Source of the DNA: Pyrocephalus nanus
Lineage: Eukaryota > Chordata > Aves > Passeriformes > Tyrannidae
DNA length: 64,000 bases
Reading direction: 5' to 3'
NCBI GenBank assembly: GCA_038380795.1
Contig: CM076267.1
Span: forward strand, 10,027,501-10,091,500
A program made the position numbers and the translations under genes. This document shows positions 38,346 through 51,181 of this stretch, piece by piece (position 1 is the stretch's first letter; the number at the start of each line of letters is the position of its first letter). Below the pieces are notes generated by a model. The model worked only from the letters and a program-made list of their open reading frames with translations. It ran no database searches and had not been told where the DNA came from.

Positions 38346-41300
38346 CATTGTCTGCAGCAAGCCAGAAGGCTGAAGTTTCTGTATTTCAATTTACGTTTTC
38401 TTCTCTATATAAATGTCACACTTCTAAATGATGGTTTAACAACAACTCCAATTTTAAAGGAGCATCACACAGCTTGGCTAAGTGTTTCTTCTGCTGGGTA
38501 GACTCCTGCTGTCCTTTCCTATTGACTCCTCAGGATCATGCAGAAAATATCAACACTGGAAAACATTTAGAAGTAATGATGCCATATGAGGCCCAGGACC
38601 TGTGGGGCACAGCTGGCTCCCACCCCCAATTCTTCCTGCAAGCTGAGAAGGCTCAGCACCTCGAGAGATGGTGCCCTAAAGACACAACAACAAACCCAAC
38701 TGACTCTTGTGAAAATAAATAACCACCACTCAACACACAGCGTTTCTCCACGATAGTGGAAAATACGCATGTGTGGTCCAACCATGTTCTTTCAATCACT
38801 GTTTATGTGCAAGTACGGTCAGGAAGTGATGCTGTAGTATCAGGAGAAGTGAAACAGTGGGAGAAAATGGGCTGTGGAGTTGTGCTGCATGTTTCACACC
38901 CCCGTTTCTCGCCCACACACATTTGAGGGGAGTGAGTTTGATTTTGATTGCTTTAAATTAGTTTTAAATTAGGGCAAGATACAAACGGAAAAATAAAGTT
39001 TGTCTGGATATCAGCAGCACTGTGATTCTGGAAACAGAGGCATGAGGGGACCTTTGGATGTCTCTCTCTCAGCTGTAGGCTGCCAGTAGCAAGGCATGCA
39101 TGTGGCTTACAAGGTGGGGAAAATGCTTCATCCTGCAGCAAAAATATTTGGCTCCAGAATAAATACTGCTTCAGAACACTGAAAAGGCAGTGAGTTTGTG
39201 GATGAACAGAAGCAAACAGAACAGCCCTCCCCATAACTCAGAGCCTTTTCTTCCCTGATTGACTTAGGGGTGACAAGAGGTAAACTTAAATTCTTACTGG
39301 GATTTAAGGAGAAGATGATTCATTGTGTGGTGTGATCCCTTCTTCCAGTTCTCCCGGAAGCTTTCACCTCCCTCAGCTACTTGCACAGCTCTGAGCTTCC
39401 CTGTGGCTTGCCCTCCATGTTCCTACATCTCCTTCTATTGCCTCCTTCTCCATCACCTCTATTCTTGTGATACTTCATGGTCCTCCATGGTCACAGCTGT
39501 ACTCGATCAGGCAACACACAAAGACTGAGGTTAAAAAGTTAAAATGAATTGTCAGCCTCCTTCATACACAGTTTTGTTTCCAACACCAAACTTCTTGCTA
39601 ATGTTAACTTTGAACTCGCCATGTCCTCTAATGTCCTTGATCAATGACGTTTACAGTGTTGTTCAAAGATCGGTTCCTAACACTAATTTCTGATCTTACT
39701 TGAACTTTTTTTCCTTTCTAGACAGTTATTCTGTGTTATCCCTATATGCCCTTTATAGCTGGAACCATATTTTTCCAAGGTTTCTAAGTTTTTTGAACAA
39801 ATCTGGCACTTCGAATAAGCATTAACAACACAAAAATGATGAATTCTAAAATAAAAAAAAAAGTATGCCAAAAAGAAAACATATTGTTCCTCCAGAGGGA
39901 TATATTTAATATTGTACAGCCAAATCAAACAAACACACTTTAATCACTAGAATGAAACCCCAGAAACCACTCAAAACAACAGTACAGGAAAAATAAATAT
40001 GAACTCAAGTTCTTTGAAAAGCAGGAGGAGAATGATCAGATTTAGATGATGAATAACTTCTTGCTTAATGACAACATAGAAGGTACAACTTGAGATGAAA
40101 TTAAAAAAATAATAAAATACCCTTTTTAAAAACAAGTTCTAAATACTGTTTGCCCCTTTCTTTCCAAGTCTAGCACTTTAGATGATCTAGTAGCCCAAGA
40201 AGAAATACAGAGACAACCACAGAATACTGACGGACAATTCCTATTCTATTGATGTCCTCATTTTGGGGGACCACACAATCTAGCCACTTTTAATTAACTC
40301 TTTTGTCCCTTCTATCAACAGAAAATTTGGGAAAACAGCACGATGCTGAGCCAGGAGTATCCATTTCATGTCCCGAGCAAGTTGTTTTCCAAAGTGTGCT
40401 CAGATTTTCAGGAAAATGGTCCTGGACAGGTGCCAATGTACCCCTGTGAGATGTGATAGAGCAGGTCAGTCTGTGGGCAGGATAAGGAATCACCTGGGCC
40501 AGTGTCAGACCAGGACTGACATCCCGTACTGTGCAAGAACAAAAGTGAAAAGGAATGGCTCATGAGAAGAAAGGGAAGGAATGCAATGTTAATTTTGATA
40601 AGCAGTAATAAGGAAATGGCCTTTAATGACTTACAGTTCAGCTTACACTCTCATTAGTAGATATTTAGAGGAATAAGGAACTCAGTCTCTTGATCTCTTA
40701 ATAAATATGTTGGTGGTTTTTTGTCTAACCATCACAGATGGCATCTTGCTGGAAAAAATACTATTTTTGACTAAGATGAATCAGTTTTAACTGTTTCCAA
40801 ATCAGTCAAAGATCAATTCAGAGCTAAAAGCTTCTCTGACAACTGAGGTTCAACTCAGTTTCTAATGTAAGGTAAAAGGCAGCAAATCTTTGACATCTGG
40901 CTCTTTGAAAATCACAGCACATTTCTAAAAGTCAATCAAGAGCTGGTCCCGGTTTAGAGCTGAAAAAGAGAATATCCTTTAATTCTTCTGTGCAAATCAA
41001 AAATTTATTTTTATTCTTCTATTTTAAAATGACTGGGGTTGGCTATGTCTTTGAAATAAAGATAGGGATTTTACTGCACTTCCTTTTCAGTCTGTTTTGG
41101 TTGCTCCAAACTGATTCATTTAAACATCCCTATAACTTAAACATCCTCTTTCTTCACAATAGGCATCACAATGTCTTCTTTTTTGTTTAGTAATATAGAT
41201 TTATTGATGTGGAGCTTGATTTATTTCCTGCCTTTTAAGACCATAATGTTGTTCACAGCTGAATTTCAGCCATTATTTCAAAGGCACCACTCTGCACCTT

Positions 41301-42478
41301 ATTCTGTACATTTTTAATTTACAGCCATCCTGTCTAAGCAGGATCACACATTCTTCAGAAATGTCTTGTGATCGAGAGATACCACAATTACTGTGCATTC
41401 AGAATACCCGCTCTGTGAACTAAGATGCCCTTTATCTGTGTGCCTTGCAATCCTTATGGGGAACGTGTCCATCAGCACATTAGTACAGAACTTGATTTTC
41501 ACACTGCTTGCAGGACTAGAAAGGAGAGATCAAGTGTTTCTGTGTTACCACAGAAAATACATTTAAATACCCTCAAGATGGAAGTGTTGGTATTCATACC
41601 TACAGGGTTTTAGGAGAGCTTCAGCCTGAAGGAGTTCCATACACTTGTTTTGTTATAGAGTGACTTGACTTACCTTTTCAAATGTTATTGATTTACTTAT
41701 TTTTCACCAAAAGATGGATAAGATTGAAATGATCTAAGAGTAAGACTGAATGTATACTGAATGCTGACCCTTATTTCCTAAATGGGAAAAAAAAAATCAA
41801 TTAAAATCAATAACAGATGTTCTTTCTGAAATGGATAGCAATAGAAATGAAAATTTACAAAAGAATGCACTTTATAAAAGAAGTGGAGCATATTCAATCT
41901 GCCCTGGGTTTAACTGTCAGTTGTGCATGGAGGAAAATGCTGAAAATATATCTTTGAAGAATCTCTTCCTGTAGGACTTCACTTTCAGGGACTTTCAGTT
42001 GAATTTGTTTTCAGCATCTTATCACTCAACTGAATCTGGGTTCATATCTGCAGTTATTTATAGCTCAAAGAAAACCAAAACCCTGGGAGAGGTGTTAAGA
42101 AAATATCTGCTGCCTCTGGTACTAGTCTGGAAATAAACTTGTGAGTGCTGAGCAAGTGACCCTGCACTGACCACCACAGGAATGGCTTTCCTTTGGGGAG
42201 AATTGTGCCCAAGCATTTTGAGAGCAGAGGTCCCACTAAAATTCCACAGCACTTTCAGAAACCCCAGCAGAGATATTTAAGATGCATGGCAAATTTCTTG
42301 TCTGCCTTTTACAAAGGTATTTCCTGGGAATATTACCCACAGAACAATGATTGCTATTTCCATGGGCATGAAAATGTTCCATATCTCTAGGTATTCATTC
42401 ATTTTTGCCCATCAGTTTGATCCTCCACAGTCAGCAAACTCTCCAGAGGCAGTTCGTTGCTGGTTTTGTTGTTGTTGG

Positions 42479-42498
42479 GTTTATTTATTTATTTATTT
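42479..42498 (+). repeat. (TTTA)n microsatellite
   Basis: About five TTTA units followed by a T/G-rich stretch to roughly 42535. Simple repeat. Confidence 0.8.
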
Positions 42499-45400
42499 CC
42501 TTTGTTTGGTTTTTTGTTTGTTTGCTTTGTTTTCTATCAGAGTGCTTTATGTACACTAAAAACAATCACAGTGAGATCAAAACTTTATCGACATAATACA
42601 ATAAAAAATCTGGCATTATTCAAATTACTTTAAATGCCATTTGATGTGAGAATGAAAGGTCCCCTTGAGAAGCTTCTGATGCATTCTCTCCTTTGTCTTG
42701 CTATATTTCCAGTGATGAAGCCAGGTTTGTGTAAAACAGTCAAATCTCTGGGAAATTTCTTGCTAAAATTCAACTATTAGATAAAAAAAGGGGACCTCTG
42801 GGGAAATTCATCCACTGTCATCATCTCCTCAGTAGGTGTGTGAGGAACTGTCCAGCCATGCAGTACAATAGGAAATGGATAATGCTCCACTACCTGGCTA
42901 GAGAAAGTCCCCTGAGTAATTACTATGAATTTTGCAAGTGCTTCCAGCAAGTGTTGTATTTTAAAAGCAGCCGATCATATTTCACTTTGTTTTTCAAAAG
43001 AACACACACACCTTTTCTGAGAAAGCTCTCTGAAACAAGACAGCCTGTGGCTAGTGCTGCCTCCACCCACAGCTGCAGCAAATCCTTGCTGGCAGCAAGG
43101 GACAGCAAATGTCTTTACTCTCAGCAGCACCTGCACCCTTGATAGATCCCTTCTCGAGGGAAACTCCTGATCATCTACTTATTACATTTAGAAATCAGTG
43201 CTGGAAAAGGCAGGTAACACATAATTCAAGCCAGGTTTAAACCTGTCTGAAGATCAAGAATGGTAAGAAATAATTTTTTGATTGTTTTGGAATCTGGTTC
43301 CAACCCAGGGAAGACCAAAGTCTTCAAAGTTCATAGAGAAAAAAAAGGACCAAAGGCCCCAGAATTGTCCTGGGGGATATGTCTTGTAGGCAGAGCCAGT
43401 ATTAATACCTGTTTTGGGGAGCTGGAGATCCTGTGCTACATGCATTATAAAACAATAAAAAAGAGCTGTTGACTGACTCTGCTAACAGATGGCAGGTGGG
43501 TAAATTCCTGTATAGCTACTAGCCATAGTGACTGGTGTAGAGACCGATCAGCCAAAAAGGCAGTGAGACTGATCAGCCAAGTCCCTAAATCAGAGATTAA
43601 GTCATACCAAGTCAGAGCATAGGCCTAACACTGAGCATTGTAACTATTTGGATCCCCTATAGAGTTCAGAGTTTTCTGTGAGTGCCCATGTAACTTTGCA
43701 CAACAATTTAAACAAAATGTGTGTAGCACTTTAGTCCTGGGAAGACTTCACTTAGAAATCTAAAAAATTTAATTTATACATTGTCTGTTTGAATGTGTTA
43801 TATTTCACTCCAAGAGCCTCAAGTTTATTTTCCAAAAGACTGAAAAATCTCAAATGTAGACAGGCAGGTACAGCTCTGCAAATCAAACGTGGGAATGTAT
43901 CATAATTCTGGCACTGCTGCATTCCTGATAAGAAATACAGAAAGCAGAGGGAAAGCCCTTACTTATACTTGGGAAAGAGAGGAGAGAGAAAAGTGCCACA
44001 GTAACATTAGTGAGCATCAATGATTAGAAAGGCAAGTTCACGCCAAAGAAAGCATGGCCAGCAGAGATAAACCAGTCTCATTTTATCAGCTCCTAGTGTC
44101 ACTTCAGTGACTTCAGTTTCAGGGAATGATTCACATTTAAAAAAAAAAAAAAGTAAGAAAAAAAGATACATACATTTGTATATTTTTCAGAGGGAAGAGC
44201 TTAATTTACAGGGGTCCTAGCTGAGATTCAGAGCAAGAGCTGAAAGGCAGTCACCCAAAGCCAAAGGAAATACTAAGAAATTACCATTAGAGAGACAGAG
44301 AGGGAAGGGACAGAGATGTTGTCTCCTGGCTGAACAATTTATTTCCTTGATAAGATAAACATTTTGCTACTACATGACAGAGAGTTAACCACCTATAGCT
44401 AGTGAGCACTCAAGAAGGCTAATTAAAGTGCCAAAATGTTTTATGTCAGGTTTTCCTTTGATCACTATCATGTTTCCCTCTTCCACAGGTGAGGGCAGTA
44501 AGAATTCAGTGTGACAACTGCACTAATGCTAGGCAGCATTCAAGCAACAGAAATACATCCTCTGGGGCCATAATTCACTCCTCTTTATCATACCTTCACA
44601 GGAAAAATTTACTTAACAGTCAGCAGTCATTTTCTATTATATAAATTTAATTTTACTTGTACCATAGTTCATCAATCACTATAAGGAAGCAGCACTCCAG
44701 ACAGTACACTGAATTCTGGCACATCTCTTAACTGAACAGGCTTGGTGCAGAATAACCACAATATTTACACACATGAGTCTAAATCAATTCCTTCCTTTGC
44801 CCTTTAGAAACTCACAACTGTTTAATCTATTGTAATTAACTGAGACTAAAATACCTTGGTTGGAGGAAGAAACCCCTTCAGGTCAATGCCCAGCCTTACC
44901 TGGCAGACAAAGTGCTGGCACCTATCACAGTGCCCCAGAAAATAGGAAGATTGGTAAAGAAATAGTCCAGATTTTGTATTTAAGTGACCACCAGCTTCAC
45001 CACCCACTCCATATTCCCGTGATCATGCTCTCCCTTAGCTCTGCCATGGTCAAGAGTTTACGTCACACCTTCTAATTTCCTTTACATCAGCTACAATCCA
45101 CAGCACCCACTAAACACCGACAGAGAGACTGAAAGGTTGTTTTCTGTACAGTTCAGTCCCACTGCTCAAGAACTGCAGAGATCCCAGTCCACGGTGACAC
45201 GTTCTGGCCATGCACAAGCACTGCTGGGGGCCAACACCTCCTGTCCCTTGACATTGCCCCTGTATTGCGGTAAAAATGTGTCTCTTGCACACGACTCAAC
45301 ACAGAACTCACTGGCAGAGATAGAAGAGGCCAAAACTCAGACCATGAGATGCACACATTGTGTCATAATAATGCCAGAGGGATAGAGGGCTTCAATCACC

Positions 45401-45874
45401 AGCTGTGTAAATATTTTGTTAGAGCTTAAACGCGGTTAAAAAACCCCTAGTACCAGGGGTCCAAAAGAAAAAGAAAAAGCTTCAGGAAAGTAAACTATAT
45501 AAGTGAAAGCTACAGAATAATTTAGCAACATTCAAGAGAGACAGAGATCTGTTATGCAGTTTTTAATTCTGCTTGGTATGTCAGTTCCTTTGCTGAGAAA
45601 CTAAGTAGAAATTAAATTGTCAGTTCAGTCTTAGCAAGAGTGCTCTTGTTGTCAGAATTAATGGTTGCCTTTGCCTTATGGTATTGCTTTTAATTTCTCT
45701 GTGACTTTAATCCCATCTATGAAAATGGGCATCCCTCTCATTTTTTCCCCATATCTGCCTTTTCTGTATTTGACAAAGTAATATTTCATACTTTCATAAT
45801 TTTTTAAATGCTTCTTCCTTATGTTCATGTTCTTATTTCAAAGGGATTTTCTTTGAAACATTACTGGCCCCACC

Positions 45875-45916
45875 AATCATCCCTTCCAACTTTACCCATT
45901 CTGTGATTCTGTGATT
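45875..45916 (+). mobile_element. CR1 LINE 3' terminal fragment
   Basis: The sequence atcatcccttccaact followed by ttacccattctgtgattctg matches the typical CR1 3' end, 'tcccttccaacctcaaccattctgtgattctgtga', with the 8-bp terminal repeat ATTCTGTG present about twice. CR1 is the dominant retrotransposon of birds and is common in other sauropsids. The element is extremely 5'-truncated, as usual, and carries no coding sequence. It is inserted opposite to kalirin transcription. Confidence 0.75.
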
Positions 45917-45995
45917 TTCTGTATGTCCTCCTTGTGAGGTATGCAACACAACAAATTTCCTTTACTATTTAATGAGTGGGCATTTCTGTTTGCTA

Positions 45996-46149
45996 ATTTT
46001 TATTTGGTTTTCTTTTTTGTTTGGTTGGCTTTTTGTTTGAGTTTTTTTGCTTGTTTTTGTTTGGTTTTTGTTTTGGGTTTTTTGTGTTGTTTTGGGGGTT
46101 TATAGTTTTTTTATTATTATTTTTTGTGCATGTGTTTTTTTTCTTTTTA
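45996..46149 (+). repeat. T/G-rich low-complexity tract
   Basis: About 150 nt dominated by T runs broken by G (TTTTGTTTGG-type). Open frames through it on the plus strand encode only Phe/Leu/Gly-rich artefacts. Confidence 0.85.
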
Positions 46150-46330
46150 AATAACACACGTCAGCACCGAGTCACAATACAAAGAAACACAATTTATTTA
46201 AAAAAAACGAGCAGCATGTTGGTGCACAACTGCATGGAGTTCAACCTCAAAATTATTAGTAGCCTCAAGAAAGAAAGAGGGAGATCAAGGCACTCCTCAT
46301 ATCCGTGTTACCGGGAAAGGAACCTTCCAA
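46150..46330 (-). pseudogene. Possible retroposed mRNA 3' end (source unknown)
   Basis: On the minus strand an AATAAA (46193-46198) is followed about 44 nt later by a long A-rich stretch (minus strand of 45996-46149). That is the arrangement left when a polyadenylated transcript is reverse-transcribed into the genome. The sequence 5' of the signal shows no recognisable protein, so the parent gene cannot be named. The A-rich tract may instead be plain low-complexity DNA. Confidence 0.25.
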
Positions 46331-47869
46331 GGAACTGAGAATTCTTCCTAATGAAGAAACTGAAGCAGTATTTCCTGCTCCAGCAACAATATCACGGGAA
46401 GAAAGAAAGCTATTTTACCTTGATTAGAAGCCTTTCAAGAAAAGAGGATTTGCCCCTAAGTGACTTGTTCCAACAAGCCTTATTTCTAAAATCTCCCCTC
46501 CCAATTACCTTCAATTAGAAAAATTATTATTCCCAGATTTTATATAATACCACCAAGATCTCAGTCTCATGACTGCACATAGATGAGCTAAGTCTAGTAG
46601 CTAATGGAAAAGATAAAAGTGTATTGTGTATATTTATTTTTAGAGAGTAAAAAGTTTTCAGTTCACATTTCAGAACTTTTTTTTCCACATCCAAAAACAA
46701 CAGAAGGAAATGAGAACTGCTCTCCTCAGTATTCTGAAAAAGGCAACAAAAAGGAGGCCATTGGAAGACAAACCAGTATCTCCAGAAACAGCTGTTTCAC
46801 AAGCCAACAGCTCAAGGGGCTTAGAAAATGAGAATGCCCTGCATGCAGCATTTTTTTTATGCAATTCCCCACTGCTTTGAATCCAAATATAAAGACTGAA
46901 ATCCCGTGTGCCATGAATTGAATGGGACAAGGATTTCTCCCTAAGGAGAGGTTTTTAGATAGCATGCTGAAGAAGGCTTACTGAATAGAACAAAAGCTCT
47001 CTCCTTTGCCTTTTGGAAAAGGATGAAGAAATTTTGCATAGTAGGCTACCTAGGACCTGACCTGGATGCTCAATGGGAATTACAACTGCTGTAATAGTAG
47101 TCATTATCTATTGATTCTTTAGCACTAAGTCTGGGTCATCAACCAGCTTTCTCCCCTCTTTAGAAAACTTACACAATACAAATGACAATCCAAATAATTC
47201 TTTGAATTAAATATTTTATATTATAGATTGCATATGGAAAAAGTCATGGATTGCAAATGGAAAACTAAACATTTTATATGTTTTCTCTTTCTTTCCTTTT
47301 ATAAAGGTGCAGACCTACAGACAAGACCTACAGACATTACTTCAAGTCTGTGTTTTTTCTATATAATATTTAATGAAAATGAAATGTTTGAGCCCAGGGA
47401 TAATTGCTTTATACATTTTTGAGAGGGACAAATCCAAGAAAATTAAAGATATTTAAAACTAAGATCCAGATTTAATCAGGTATTTAATTTAAACAGACAT
47501 GGACATTATTAAATTTTTTTCAATCTGAAGAGTCTATATAATTACCTGGCCACTGCCTGCAGCCAGGAAAGCCTGAATATTTAAAGGCTTAGTAACAGTT
47601 CTGGAGTCAGGCAAATAATTAAGAATATTTTTAAAGCAGAGTCTACTACTACAAAGGCTGTGAATTTCCTTTAATACATAAAAATAGGTCCAAATTTGGG
47701 TCTGTATCATATGTTAGGACAACGGAGGGTGATGCAATAATTAATGTAAAAATGTAATGTTTGCAAGAATTCCTGTCCCTCCTCTGCCCCTTCCCCCAAT
47801 TCCTCATTTAAACAAGGAAAAGAAAGAGGAAAAGGTAGTGTGTCATCAAATATGATTTGTGATGACCTC

Positions 47870-47945
47870 CAACGTGTGAGTGACAGAGCAGAACTAGGAC
47901 TCAGCTCTTCTGGCCCCCAGTCAAGCACTCTACCCTCTTCATCAA
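47870..47945 (-). mobile_element. MIR-like SINE relic
   Basis: The stretch from gacagagcagaactaggact to caagcactctaccctcttca resembles the reverse complement of the tRNA-derived head of MIR, including a decayed B-box (aggactcagctc against ggattcgaacc) and the 'agcactctaacca' end. MIR is an ancient amniote-wide SINE, so heavy decay is expected. Identification is by eye. Confidence 0.5.
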
Positions 47946-49708
47946 ATGATCTCCCTGATAAATGTTGTGGCTACATTCAGCTGTCTTGAGAGAAAACAAA
48001 ATTCTTGCTGAATTTACAGTACTGTTATTTCATTCCCACTTAAAACCAAAAAACCTTCTGTATTTTAAGGAATTTGAAATGCAAAGGTAAAGCTTAGCTC
48101 TAGGGCTGTGCTGGGATGAGAGGAGACGGAAATCACTCCTCACAAGTCAGAAGGAATTGACTCACAAATAAGTTGAAAGAAATACATATGACTTGAGGCA
48201 CGAGGAGTGTTATTACAGCAGAAGTGCTACTTGAGATGGATTATCTTGGAGAAGTTGTGATTTTCTTTAAAATGTTGCTTGGCATTCTTGTCTGAACATT
48301 CAGCTAATGCGTTAGGTAAACCTCAGGCACAATAGCAAGGTTTAGGGAAAGGACAAAGTGTGTCAGCTAGTTCTTTGAATCCTCTTGCCTTCAGAGAGTA
48401 ATATCAAGTCTTACATGTTACTTGAGAATTGTTTCTGGCACCAAGTTAACACATACATGGTCCCAGTGCAGCATTAATCTGCTGCCATCCTGGCACACTG
48501 CTACCACTGCAAAACCCTGTTGTAAATGAGGCTGCTGTGAACAGACAGAGTTTTTAAAGGTAAGAGCTCTTTCTGTTGGCTCCTCAGAGATCTCACTGGG
48601 GCACACAGAGAGGTCATCTGTGTAGGCTACTGCTGTGAAAAGCCCCAAAGCTTGAATTTGAGCTCCTGGGGAAGACTCTGCTGATTATGCTCGAGTTAAA
48701 TAGGCAGGGAAACCATTATTTGCTGAACACCTTACCTATCAGAGCTACTATCAGCCCCACACGAGTTAATTGCAGCATTTATGTTACAGTGTTTACCAAG
48801 CAGTGTTAACTTAGCCAAGAAAACTGAAGTAGAGAGCGTGATATGGTCCAGTCTTCCAGTGCCAATAACCAGCACCAGCCCATGTGAGAATATAACATTT
48901 CCCAGTCCAATGACATTCGTTCAGACCAGCCTAGAAGATAAGCTCAGCTACACACTGGAGCAAAATAATTCAATTTTAAACTTTGAGAGTAAAAGAAGTT
49001 CACTGGAATGACAGTGAATTGTTCCCATGTGGTAAAACTTCACCACTAGGAGTCTTGTATCTCAGGTCCTTGCACAGCTCTGGATCTGCTGACAGACAGA
49101 TGTTTGAGCTGAGACTGAATGTAGGTGTGTCTCTGTGCCTCTTCAGTGGGAAGTAAGACAACTCAGCTTCATCTGTCATTAATTTGGGTAACACTGTTAC
49201 CCAAATAAAAACCGAGAGAGAACTATAAGGAGATGCAAGGAGGTGATTTTCCTTGGAGCAAAGACATGATAATGCAGCAGTCTGGGAGCTAAATTCTACA
49301 CAGTATTCTGGCAGTGACAATAAGGAAGCTGTTCAGCAGGAACTGCCTCTCTAGTTAAGGATGATGCACTAGTATCTCAGACAAGTGCATTTAAGCCTTA
49401 GCTGCACACTCAAATTGGTTTCTATTCATTAAATGTGTAGAAGGACACACAAACACACAGCCTCAAGTCAGCAGGTGAACCTACCCACCTTAAAAAAGTT
49501 AAAAGGATGACCTAACCCTTTCCCCAGTGGTAATAACTTCTTCCCTTTGAGATCTGGTATTCAATTTATCTCATACACATTCACCATTCAGTTCAAACAA
49601 TGTTTTAAATAGAAATTCCTCTAATCCTTTCCAGTCTTGCATCCTTAAACCAACTCCTGCCACAATGGTCTATCTTTCAGGGTACAGCCTGACTTGGCAC
49701 CATAGCCC

Positions 49709-49731
49709 TTGCATGCAGCTGCAGCATGCAA
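49709..49731. repeat. Inverted repeat TTGCATGC / GCATGCAA
   Basis: Two exact 8-bp arms are separated by 7 nt (AGCTGCA). The arms contain ATGCA half-sites of the kind bound by POU-domain factors. It is short enough to arise by chance. Confidence 0.45.
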
Positions 49732-51078
49732 TATGGAGCATCTCACCTAGACATTGCCAGAATTCATGCAACTGAGTCAATGGGCTTGGGGCAAACAAGC
49801 AAAGCTTATGCAAATGCCTAAAATTAAACATGAGCTCAAGTACTTTACTAAGTCAGGGCCTTTACCAGGAATGATAAATGTGAAAAACATAGAAAGTAAG
49901 GCAGGTCCACTGAAGGGCCGAAGACACAAGAAAATACTTCTCAGACATCGGGCAAAGTATTTGCATACATTACAGTGGCCTTTGGATTGTGAGGATCAAT
50001 ACTTTTCCAAGGCACATTATTAGACAAAAGGCAAAATCCTGCAGATGTGCCTTTAAGATAAACACAATAGGTGGTCTTACAAAGGTAATTTATTTGCAAT
50101 TAACTTATATTTCTGAGGCCAGCTTTCAAAATTACCTGTGGACTTTACAACCAAAACTTGGACTCTGATTTTGTGAAGACACCCTTCTACCTTGTGTAAG
50201 TGGCAGCATAATTAAAGCCCTGATAAACAGATAAATCCATAAAGGTGTGGAAGAAATCATATTTTTCAAGTTACCTGCGATTTCTAAACAACACATGAAG
50301 TGAACACGGGCATTATCTCAGTGGATATGGCAAACCCCATCAGCGTAGCAAAGGTAATTATTAACCACCCATTTAATCCTAGCACCGATTGCTAATTCAG
50401 TGGAAGACCACAGCTGGAGGTATCAGAGAGTGATAAATTCAAGTGAGGCATCCTAGTGGAGCTGGGAATCTGGACTCAGATTGTCTGACATGTAAAACAG
50501 CGAGTACATACGTGCCGACAGTGCGCAGCATTCCAACAGAATCTAGCGCGTCTCGGGGCCATCCATATGCTCCACCATATGTCTGTGAGGAAAGGGGTCC
50601 AGAATCACAGTCTCTGGAAAGGGTAGGTCTCCCAGGCTCTCAAGATACCAGCCAGGATCCCAGTGTTGCTGTATTCATTGGTGTGTAAGCACCTGTATTC
50701 CCGCCAACAAACTACTGATTTCAGCTCAGAGGGTAAATATGTAACATAACCAACTGTTTGCTGATTCAGAAGCTGGCTCTCACAGGACAAGTTCTACTGG
50801 GGCAGAAAAGGTTGCTCTGGGCTGTGTTTCTTCAGAGCCAGTTCAACCTCTGTGTATTAATCACAAAAAGCTGCAGCAATAGAGATGTTACCGTGTACAA
50901 CAGCAGTACTGACGAGCACATAGAAACAGACTGGAATTTAATAGCCCAGCAAGGGGGAATACAAGTTTCAACTCACTCAGCAGATGACAGGTTGCTTTAT
51001 TTTGCCCTCTATTCTGCTTTTCATTTATATTTTTCTGGGGGCAATTAGCTGCCATGTATTTTCACATTTCAGTCCTAC

Positions 51079-51181
51079 CTTATCACTGTCCACTGTGTTC
51101 TGTGACGTCCTGGATGCAATGGAAATGGTGTCAGGTTGACTGCTGCCATCCCCTTGGCTGTCTGCATCATCTATTCCATCT
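51079..51181 (-). CDS. KALRN: Kalirin exon: Ser/Thr-rich linker after PH1
   Basis: A 103-nt exon. One base completes the Arg codon, then 34 codons follow: DGIDDADSQGDGSSQPDTIS and IASRTSQNTVDSDK. The acceptor is tattatgtctcttgcag and the donor is gtagga (phase 0). This flexible linker separates GEF1 from the first SH3. In mammals it is the branch point of 3' alternative splicing: kalirin-7 splices from here to a terminal exon with a PDZ-binding STYV tail, while longer forms splice to the SH3 exon. NTVDSDK is the kalirin form (TRIO: NTLDSDK). If the donor were not used, the frame would run 17 more codons into the intron (VGLKCENTWQLIAPRKI) and stop, with an AATAAA on the minus strand at 50996-51001. 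Confidence 0.97.

Larger units (their letters stand above)
14334..51078 (-). other. Very large kalirin intron, about 36.7 kb, between linker and SH3 exons
   Basis: The donor is gtagga. The acceptor is ctgggcag, preceded by a 25-nt near-pure T tract (minus strand, 14351-14375). This is the interval where mammals place the kalirin-7-specific terminal exon; I could not find that exon here. Content is mostly unique AT-rich sequence with a CR1 3' fragment, MIR-like relics, simple repeats, two A-tail-like tracts and scattered transcription-factor-like motifs, all listed separately. One stretch, 15741-15965, has convincing splice signals and coding character and is listed as a candidate exon. Other short frames lack support. 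Confidence 0.85.

Noticed and set aside
47228..47422. Tandem acctacagaca repeat at about 47312-47338 considered as a CRISPR-like or satellite repeat
   Set aside because: Only two copies of 13 nt; an ordinary short duplication in a vertebrate intron.
48418..48648. Minus-strand frame with ccag|GATGGC... reading DGSRLMLHWDHV, considered as a kalirin-7 terminal exon
   Set aside because: Only the initial Asp-Gly agrees with the expected tail. The acceptor lacks a polypyrimidine tract and the C-terminus is not a PDZ motif.
50443..50688. Open frame containing STYV
   Set aside because: It is on the plus strand, opposite to kalirin, and STYV is internal rather than at the C-terminus. Coincidence.
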